Below are positions 56,095 through 64,000 of a DNA stretch of 64,000 bases, piece after piece. The notes under the pieces are model-generated. The model made no database searches. It was not told the DNA's origin and saw only the letters and a program-made list of their open reading frames with translations. Position numbers and translations under genes: made by a program. Origin of the DNA: Eonycteris spelaea. Taxonomy: Eukaryota; Chordata; Mammalia; Chiroptera; Pteropodidae. The stretch lies in assembly GCA_003508835.1 (NCBI GenBank), contig PUFA01000068.1, positions 9,061,501 to 9,125,500 on the forward strand. The letters run 5' to 3'. The number at the start of each line of letters is the position of its first letter. Positions within the stretch are counted from its first letter, which is position 1.

Positions 56095-56295
56095 GGAAGG
56101 AGATTATTTGGAGCTAGATCTGGGTTTGAAACCTAGATTCACCTTTTGGTTTGATCTGTAACCCTGGACAAATTTCTTAGGCTGATTAAAGGTTTTGTGA
56201 GAATAATAATACCTACTCTTCCCAGCATGGTCTGTTATAAGGTATAGATGAGAATTTATGCTAAAGTACTTAGCATGATATCTGTCACATGGTAA
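56095..56295 (+). mobile_element. MIR SINE
   Basis: 'gagctagatctgggtttgaa' at the tRNA-like head, 'gtaaccctggacaaatttc', 'aataataatacctactcttc' and 'tacttagcatgatatctgtc' follow the MIR consensus. Confidence 0.75.
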
Positions 56296-56770
56296 GTCCT
56301 CTTTCTCACTTTCCTGGGGAGTTTCCTTTTCACCTCACCCCCATCTCTATTTATTAAAGTCCATCCATCCCTATTTAGCTTTTATATCATGTCCAGTAAA
56401 GGTTTTCCAATGTCCCCAGATACAAGAAGATTTGGGTATTCCCTTTTTTGTTTGCTTCATTTGTTGGATTTTAGACCTTTGAAGAAAGAGATCTAATTAA
56501 TAGGGGAAAATGGCACAGGAAAGTGTAGAAATCTGAACAATAGCGCTGTATTTGGAAGCAGGAAGATAAGGGTCAGTGAGTCACAGTATCCAAATGGTGT
56601 AAATACGGGTGTCTTGTCACTCAGAGCAAGGGGATTAATTATAGGCCCATCTTATACCAGTAGGCTGAATATGAAGGTTGTCTCCAGTTTCCAGTGTGAA
56701 CCACAGAAAAGCAGCCACTCACTCCTCTTTATGAAGTGAGAGCCAGCTACCAATCTTCCAGATAGCTCTG
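56296..56770. other. No gene recognised
   Basis: Possible L2 scrap at 56,330-56,480; otherwise unique. Confidence 0.4.
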
Positions 56771-56774
56771 AACT

Positions 56775-56965
56775 TTTAGATTTTGTTATTAAGTTTATTG
56801 GGCTAACATTAGTTAATATAATTATATTTTCAGGTGTACATTATAATTTGACATCTATATTGTCTATTGTGTGTTTACCACTCTAAGTCCAGTTTCCTCC
56901 AGCTACCATATATTTGATCCCCTTTCTCACTTCACCTACCCAGCCCCCTATACCCATGAATTTTT
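56775..56965 (-). mobile_element. Lineage-type L1 3' UTR, antisense, 5'-truncated
   Basis: 'aagtttattgggctaacatt', 'atattttcaggtgtacatta' and 'attgtgtgtttaccactcta' match my memory of bat L1 3' UTRs. About 190 bp long. Confidence 0.75.
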
Positions 56966-57199
56966 AGATTTTGATGCTATGTTCTGATTAGAATTGGGCA
57001 GTCATTTTGTAGATTTTTCTAGTAAGACCTGGTTTGGTCAACAGAATGCACCTACAGTACAGTCTGGCTAGCTTTAAAGGAAACAACCAAAGGCGGCCAA
57101 CACAACTCTCGTTCTTTCCACACCTGGTGCAGTCAGGAGACTACATTTCACAATTGGTATGGTCAGGAAGCTACATTTAAAAAATCATTTTCTCTTAAA

Positions 57200-57212
57200 A
57201 AAAAAAAAACAT
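57200..57212. repeat. Short A-run
   Basis: Homopolymer only; no retroposon body recognised upstream. Confidence 0.6.
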
Positions 57213-57614
57213 AGTCAAAATAGCACTCATTTGCTATAAAGCCAGAAGGATTTATTCATTGGAGCTGATTGTTCGCATTTGTAGAATTTAGAACTTTGTA
57301 GTAGATGGAAGGGGCCTTAGAGTCGACTAGGGCCTTCCAAAGGAAACAAAAAGCTCTTGCTTTCTGCATGAACAGAGTTCATTCACAGTTTTTCTTGATC
57401 TATGAGGAGTGATTTCAGACAATTAGCTAATTGGCTGAGGGAGGTGACCTATCAGCTTTGCAGAGAGGATGTCTGCTCTTAGTATCCACATAAAGAACAT
57501 ATCTTAAGCTTTCCATGACAGCCGAAAGCAGCCCCATTAATCCTCCTACGTAATGGCCAGTCATGACCACAGATGAGGAGTACATTTTACTTGAGAGTAA
57601 AGCCATGAAAACCC

Positions 57615-57633
57615 TAACAGCTGCTAACAGCTG
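57615..57633. promoter_or_regulatory. Tandem TAACAGCTG pair (candidate bHLH sites)
   Basis: Two exact TAACAGCTG copies start 10 bp apart (57,615 and 57,625), one helical turn, in non-repeat DNA. CAGCTG is an E-box core bound by class A/B bHLH dimers. Regulatory function is inference. Confidence 0.25.
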
Positions 57634-58052
57634 ATCACTGTCACCATCAGCTCAGTGTTGTTTCAGGCTTTGAAAAATTTCTAAATGATCTTCCAGTTTG
57701 CTCTGTTGTAAAAGAATAAGTGACCCTCCAGAAAGTCTATTTTAAGTATTATCAGATGCTTAGTTTCTTGAAATGACATTTTGTCTATTGTATAGAAAAC
57801 AAGGGGAGAACTCACTTGTGGTCATATTGAAAGTCCAAATGGTTATCAAAAAAAAAAAAAAGAGGAAAGTTTCTGTAAACAAATGTTAAATTTCTCTGGA
57901 TTTCAAATGTGAAAGAAATTTAAAATGAAGGAAGAGGGCTACAGACTTGACAAGAAGGGAATCAGGAGATCACTGAGAGCCATCGAAACTGGTGTCATTT
58001 CTTTTTTAACATATTATTAAGATATTCCCAGAATATAAAGTTTTATGATGAG

Positions 58053-58088
58053 AGTGGCTGTGAACATCATAGTGGCTGTGAACATCAT
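58053..58088. repeat. Exact 18-bp tandem duplication
   Basis: agtggctgtgaacatcat occurs twice in tandem without mismatch. Confidence 0.95.
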
Positions 58089-58164
58089 AGTATGTACAAT
58101 TGAAATGACAACTAGACTGGTCATTAAAAGATTCAAGTTTTCATAGCACTGAGTATATACCCTT

Positions 58165-58290
58165 GTTAAACAATGGTTAAGAGCCAGAGCTTTGGATGTC
58201 AGATATGAGCTTGATTGAATTCTGTTTCTCTCACCTACCAACTTTATAACCTTGGCTAAGCATATGGTATTTATATCAGAAATATTTTCA
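58165..58290 (+). mobile_element. MIR SINE fragment
   Basis: 'aatggttaagagccagagct', 'tgagcttgattgaattctg' and 'aactttataaccttggcta' are the MIR head and core. Confidence 0.7.
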
Positions 58291-60655
58291 GTTTACTAAG
58301 CTGAGTGATAGTGGTTTAAATAAAATCCCATTACGAGGAGTCTAGAGTAAGTTGTTGCTGCCTTTGGCTTAGAGGCTCAGTGTTGCTATCAAGGAAGCTT
58401 ATTCTTATAACTTCCCATTCAGCCATCCATAATGTATGTCTGGGCTTTCAACTTCATGGTAGCAAGAAGATCAAAAGCTTTCCCAGGGCTCCTAGAAACT
58501 TTCTGCTAGTGTCTTATTGTCTAAAACTGTGACACATGGCTACCTCCAGTTGGAAAGGAAGGCTATGAAAGCAAATAGTCTGTTGTTCTAGACTTTATAA
58601 TGAAGACAAATAAGAAAAATGGAGATTGTGAAGGGTATTATGTTATCCAACCAACAGTGCAGTGTATGACGCAACATTCAGTTAGTGTTAAATGTTGTGA
58701 TGATGATGATGCTGACGAGCAACTCACCTCATGCTCTCCTGAAGAGTCAAATGATATGATATTTAATATCTTATACTTTATGAAGTACTTTTACTTACCT
58801 GTATAAGGAGTTTTTTGGTGGCCATCGTTGTTGCATGTTTAGAAGTTTCTTGATGATTGAGTCAAAGAAGAAAGGTCAACCAAGAAGGATAGCATAGTCC
58901 AAGCCTTCACACTGACCTGGCCCAGCTCCAGGTTTATTGCTTACAGAGCCTTCCTAGACCACCCAGAACCACAGCAGTTACTCAGTGCTCTAAAACACTA
59001 ATGTCACTTATGACTTATAATGTTTATTTGCACTTTATGTTTTAAAAGTATGTTTGGCCTCTTAGCTAGGTTTGGAACGCCTTAATTTAGGGTCTTCATA
59101 GAATGTACCTTCTGGAATGTAGGGAGGAACTTAATTGCTATTTATTTATTGACAGAACATTTTCTGTTTCTCATCATTAGCTAAATTTGAGGTTGTGTAG
59201 GATGGGGAATGATTAGAATGGTGTTATTCTATGGGAGAAGAATTTTATTTTCTTTTTCTTAAATGTCACCATTTTTTTTTCAGCCTTTACTTTCTTGCTA
59301 TTTTCCATTTAAGAGAATAGGATGTCAAGGGATGACATCCCTTTTTATTACTCTCCAGCTTCTTCTTAACTAAGTTTTGACTCTGACTTAGCTATAAGAA
59401 ATTTTGTCCTGATTTTTTGTAGGACAAAAACTCCTTCCCCTTCACTGCCATCTGTGAGACTTCAGCCAAAAGGAACTTTACAGTGTAGTTTTATTTGGTG
59501 CCTTTTGGACACTCTGCCATCATCCTTATGTCTTTTGAGGCCAATAGTATTGGGTAAGGAAATCAAACCCATTGACTAAAATCTATAATGGGGTGTAAAC
59601 AGTTATCTGATATTTTGCTGAGACCAAATGCTAAGAATGTGTAGGGACTTTATTAGATGTTATTAGTTATTAGTTATTAGATGAATGTTTAGCAAGGAGT
59701 TTTTAGTAGCAAAGCCAGTTGGAGAACCAGTCCAAGGTTCTTTCATCATCGTTCTCTGCTAGTGCTATAGTCTTCAGAAGTCCATGGTGAAATGTAGCTG
59801 CCAGAGTAATCACAGCCATGTTTTTGAGCAGTTAAATCCTGTAGGTCTCTTCTTTTACTATGACTGCAGTTTTAGAAATAGAAATGAGAGTAGTCACTAG
59901 CGTATTTTAGTATAATTTATATCCCTTCTCAAGTCACTAATCCAATTTGTTTGTTTTGTTTCTAATTGCATAAACCCAAGAATTTCCTAATATCATGTTT
60001 CTCATACCACGATATGGCCACTTAACTTTTATCATAGTTTTATTTCTGTCCAATGTTTACTGTTTGATGATGGTTGTTGTTTAGATACAGCATATGAAAT
60101 GACAGCTGTAGTACCTATATTTCCAAGTTTTAAAATAAACTTAATGTGCAGATCCATAGACAAAACGATCACAAGATCCTAATTATTACCTATTTATATT
60201 ATAAAGCAGTTCACCAAGGCTTGGGAGATGTGGGGTGCCAGTTAATTATCCCACCTTTCTTCTAATGTGGAGAATGGGAAGAAAGGAGCCAAAAGGCAGT
60301 ATCAAATCTCCTCATGGCTGCCCTGACTCCTAAAGTATAATCTGGAGATGTAAATCTGGGAGTACTCCATGCACTGAGAGAAATCTAAATCACCAAGGAG
60401 TATGTAAAGAAAAGAGAATGCTCAGGATGAAATCCTGGGGGTTGTAGACCTTAAAAGGATTGCCATGAAGACTGAAAAGGAGCACAGAGATGCAGGAAGT
60501 TGTGGTGTCAGATAATCCAAAGGATTTGGGAGCAGTGTTTAGGAAGGAAGGAGTGCTTCTCAGCCTCAAATATTGCCAAGAAATTGGTGAAGGTATGAAC
60601 AGCAACAACAAACACATCCATGAGATTTTATAACAAAAGTCTTAGATCATTCATG
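58291..60655. other. Unique DNA
   Basis: No recognisable transposon, RNA gene or exon over 2.3 kb. A frame of 68 codons at 58,600-58,806 is a chance frame. Confidence 0.45.
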
Positions 60656-60656
60656 T

Positions 60657-60811
60657 AAGAAAGAAAGGGAAGGAAGGGAAGGAAGGGAAGGAAGGAAAGG
60701 AAGGGAAGGAAGGGAGGAAGGGAAGGAAGGGAAGGAGGGGAGGAAGGAAGGAAGGAAGGAAGGAGAAGGAAGAAGGAAGGAAGGAAGGAAGGAAGGAAGG
60801 AAGGAAGGAAA
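60657..60811. repeat. (GGAA)n polypurine array
   Basis: About 155 bp with only G and A on the plus strand, made of GGAA and GGGAA units. The minus strand codes a low-complexity Pro/Ser/Phe/Leu frame that is not a gene. Confidence 0.95.
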
Positions 60812-62685
60812 CAAGAAAATGAAAAACAACTTGCTGTTCTCCCAGCCCAGCCTCCCTAGACTGTAATCACATTGGACCACCTACGTTTTATTTTCCTGTT
60901 TACCTTTACATCTGGCTCCCATTGAGTACAAAGATATGACGCCAAAAGATCTTTGGATTCAAATTGTTTATTGTAAACCTTAAGAGAGGACTTAAGTTAT
61001 GTGCATGTGTGTTTGAAGGATAATTGGTGATAAGATTTTTGTTTGCAATCAGGGCCCAAAATTTCTGGGTGAGAGGACTGAATATTTTTGGATTAGAAGG
61101 AGGTACTGTGGGAGCAGCAGGGTGATAATTCCTTCCGAGTTATGCCAGGGTCCGGGGCAGTGCAGCACAGCTCTCCTCCTGTTATTCGTAGGACGAGTCT
61201 TTGCCATTAAACTGTGAGGTTCTTCTGTGGTCGTTGTGTACTGTAGGTACACTGATGCTGGGACTCAGGAAATGTTTGGCAAAATTAAGCTTCTGGAAGT
61301 ATAAGAGAAGGGGAAGGAGAAGGCTCTGAAAACAAACTCCTTCTTTTTCAAATTTCTTCTGCTCAGGCCCTAAAGCATGGCTACACACCTACAGAAAAGT
61401 TATTTCTCGAAGTCAAATGACATTCCCTAATAGTTACTTTTTGGCCTCCTGATGTTGTATTTTTCATTTCTTTGTTGTATAAGCCAAACTTTGATTTGTC
61501 ATTACAGATGCCTTCGAGTGCAAATGCATTTCTTGTTTTCCACTGCCACCTCTGTGCAGGTTTTCCAACACTTTAAATCTTCCCAACTCTTAAATTGTGA
61601 GCTTTATCCCTTGATAATCAAAATTCACTTAAACATATGATGTCATTTGTGCTACCTATCCACTTATCTCATCATTCGAGTCAAGCTGTGTATATAAGGC
61701 ACTAAGGCTGGTACCTTCTGTGCTATAATGACTTAGATGAATAGAGAGCCTAGAACACTGTGAGGGCTTGATGAAGGTTAAATTGAAATTTAAATCACAC
61801 CAGGTGCCTGATGAGCTCTTCTGGAGGATAAAGCCAGTGCTGAATTGAGCTCACTGGATTGGTGGGCGGGGAGAGTTCCAAGCCCAGTAGCTTCCTCAGA
61901 CAATTCTTGAAGAACTAGGGGCCTCCCCACAAGCTTCCAATAGCCTGTGTATTTTTAGTCCTCGCTTTTCATGTAAGTTTCCTGTTAACTGCTTGCAGGA
62001 AATCTTTTCTTGGACATAATCTGCCCATTTCCTGAAGTCTTCCTCTCCACATTGTGTCAGTTTAGGGATGAATCAAGTCAGCAGATTCAGAGTGTGTTCT
62101 CTTCCCTGCCACAGCCATCCCCCTTTGTGGAATACCAGAAAGCTGCCTTTCTTGTCTGTTTCTAGGGGTGAAGGGAGGAGGAGCAAGCCCTTTGGTGTGT
62201 GTCAGCCTCTTAGGCAGCCTGACACAAATGTCCTTTTGTATGTGGAGGGGGCATGTGTGTATTTTTCCCCTTCCCAATGGACATTTTCATTTATTAGGTC
62301 CGGATGGTGTCCTCTGAGCCGTAAACAATGACATCGGAGATAAAGAGCTGCCTTAGTGAGGAGGCTGTGGTGGCAGCAACTGGTTTTCCTTCTCTGCCTC
62401 TGTGTCGCTCCCCCCCCCACCCAACTTCCCTATCCCTTACCCCGCCCCACACTCCGACCACCCTCCCCCACCACCCTCTTTGTCCATTGTCAGTTTGGTC
62501 GGATTTGAGCCAGGCCGGGACCTTTATCATCCTCTCTAGGGCCCAAGCAGCATGGACACTGTTCCCTTACCTTGAAGTCTTCAAACTTGAAGAAAGTTTT
62601 CCATCATAAGGATCATAATTCTTCATGTTTCTACAATGTTAGTTTTTAAACATATCTCTTGAAGAACTAAAAATCTGGCTTCATT
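60812..62685. other. Unique DNA, GC- and CT-rich near 62.1-62.5 kb
   Basis: No repeat or exon recognised. Overlapping frames on both strands at 62,062-62,609 reflect the CT-rich composition. A 9-C run lies near 62,411-62,419. Confidence 0.45.
62321..62330 (+). promoter_or_regulatory. Overlapping FOX-like and SOX-like motifs (candidate)
   Basis: gtaaacaatg contains GTAAACA (forkhead core) and AACAATG (SOX core). A reverse SOX-like CCATTGT lies at 62,484. Motifs alone; no proof of use. Confidence 0.2.
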
Positions 62686-62689
62686 ATCC

Positions 62690-62862
62690 CTTAAGAATGT
62701 AGGATTTGGATCAAAGATAGGAGTTTGACTCCTGCCCCTGCTCTTTAATAACTATAAAACCTCAGGCAAGTTATGAAGCTAATAACAGTTTCTACTTCAC
62801 AGGATGTTCCAAAGTTTAAATAAGAAAAAATATGTAAAGTGCCTGCCACATGTTAACCCAAA
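62690..62862 (+). mobile_element. MIR SINE fragment
   Basis: 'taggagtttgactcctgccc', 'cctcaggcaagttatgaag' and 'tgtaaagtgcctgccacatg' are MIR order. Confidence 0.65.
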
Positions 62863-64000
62863 CGAAAGGGAGATAGGAAGGGGTATTACACAAGATTATT
62901 TGGATGAATATGATATGCATAAAGTGCTACTTTAGATACTGTTTGGTTTGAGGTCTGAGAGTAAGCGTTTTCTCTCCCCTCTAAAGCTGCCCCTTCACCT
63001 GCACTCTCTCCCTGACCATTCCTCCCTTCTCCAACCAGCCAGACTGTGGGCTTTTCTTTCACATGTTAGAGTGGGTTGCCAATCTGAAAGCAGACCACTG
63101 TGTCTTGAGGCCAGCTCCCAGCCCAGTCACAAAGTGGGGTTCGACAGTTATTTGAATATTGAATAGGTACTCACTGTAAGAAGCTCCAGAACGCAACCCT
63201 TTTCCCATCCACAGGGGCCTGCCCCTAGTCACTCAAGCTTATTTCTCCGTTTTCGTCCAGAGCTTAGTGTAAGAAATGGAACCACTCCAGATACTTTGAA
63301 CAGGAAGAAATTTAAAACAAGGAATTAGATGCTTACCAAATGGTAGAAGAGCTAAAGCTGGGTGTTCTCCACAAATGACACTCACTCTCCACACCCTCAG
63401 AAAGCCACTAGAATGATCAGTCTAACACTCCACCCCCATTCCAACGCTTGGATCTAGCAATTGGGGATGTTGGACTTGAGTAGCTACTGCTACAACTGCC
63501 CCATGGCACTCAGGAAGCTGAAAAATGCCTCAGCTGCATAAAACCTTTTCATTCCTACACTCGTGTTTGTCAGAAGAAACAAGAAACCACTGAGAGAGCA
63601 GGAAAATGGCCTTCACCTCACTTCCAATTTACCAGTCCTGTGTAAATGCAAATAATTGGCAGATTAACTGCAAGCAAATCTGGTAAAGGTGTTTTGTTGT
63701 TGTTGTTGTTTTCCAGCATTTCTAACTAGAAGTGAATGGGGGAGTTTGAATGAACCAACCTATAATATATACCACACCAGCTTCATCTAGAAAGTACTTC
63801 AAGTAGCAATATGACAGGATAAGAAGTAGATGAGGAAATACAAACATGCGCCCCTGTATCCAGTTGTTAGCTTCTAAGTGCACAGAATCTCTTCTGTAGA
63901 ATGTGTTTTGGATCAATTGCCTCTATGGGAAATCTTCTGTATCTCCCATGGCCTTTGAAAGAGTCTGACTGCCCCAACATTTTGCCTCATTAACCATGGG
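62863..64000. other. Mostly unique DNA to the window end
   Basis: A (GTT)n run lies at about 63,693-63,711. A possible old repeat at 63,260-63,530 could not be assigned. No gene recognised. Confidence 0.45.

Larger units (their letters stand above)
57213..58160. other. Unique DNA, with an E-box pair and a small duplication
   Basis: No gene recognised. Contains the motif pair at 57,615 and the 18-bp tandem at 58,053. Confidence 0.45.

Noticed and set aside
60647..60880. Minus-strand Pro/Ser/Phe-rich low-complexity protein
   Set aside because: It is the translation of the GGAA array.
1..64000. CRISPR arrays, operons, ribosome binding sites, bacterial mobile elements
   Set aside because: The sequence is mammalian nuclear DNA; no spaced direct-repeat array or prokaryotic gene organisation is present.

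Overview
This is a window of placental-mammal nuclear DNA with no convincing gene in it. Every open frame is short, lacks an exon-like context, starts on a non-ATG codon or lies inside an interspersed repeat. The repeats (L1, HAL1, L2, MIR, MLT1, MER5A and a class I endogenous retrovirus) place it in a eutherian genome. Several 5'-truncated L1 3' ends (8.3, 37.5 and 56.8 kb), the 3' tail of a HAL1 copy and a tRNA-Val-derived SINE look like lineage repeats of bats. Alu, carnivore, ruminant, horse and typical microbat VES SINEs were not recognised. A bat, possibly a fruit bat, is my best guess. This rests on remembered repeat sequences, not on a search.

Layout. 0-3 kb: L1 fragments on both strands with two CA arrays. 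3-10 kb: mostly unique DNA with L2, L1M and MIR-like remnants. 10.5-11.0 kb: an MLT1 LTR. 13-16 kb: an L1 3' end, then a MIR inserted in an L2. 17.2-22.3 kb: an old HAL1/L1-like element that was entered twice, by the tRNA-Val SINE (15-bp target duplication) and by a younger near full-length HAL1. 22-29 kb: unique DNA with a small hAT element at 25,525-25,747 flanked by a perfect 8-bp duplication. 29.8-36.3 kb: a decayed class I retroviral provirus on the minus strand with two LTRs, gag and pol remnants and almost no room for env. 37.5-43.6 kb: a dense L1 block that includes a three-level nest (41.1 kb inside 40.6-41.9 kb inside 40.3-42.9 kb). 45.9-46.5 kb: three hAT-Charlie-type elements side by side. 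46.5-64 kb: mainly unique sequence with MIR, L2 and L1 relics and a GGAA array at 60.7 kb.

No genes work together here. The window reads as intergenic or intronic DNA whose content is the record of successive transposon insertions. The observations most worth a second look are the tRNA-Val SINE, the HAL1 copy with its ORF2 deletion junction, the nested insertions with readable target duplications, the env-less provirus, and a few short non-repeat motif clusters (44.97, 54.17, 57.62 and 62.3 kb) that could be regulatory.
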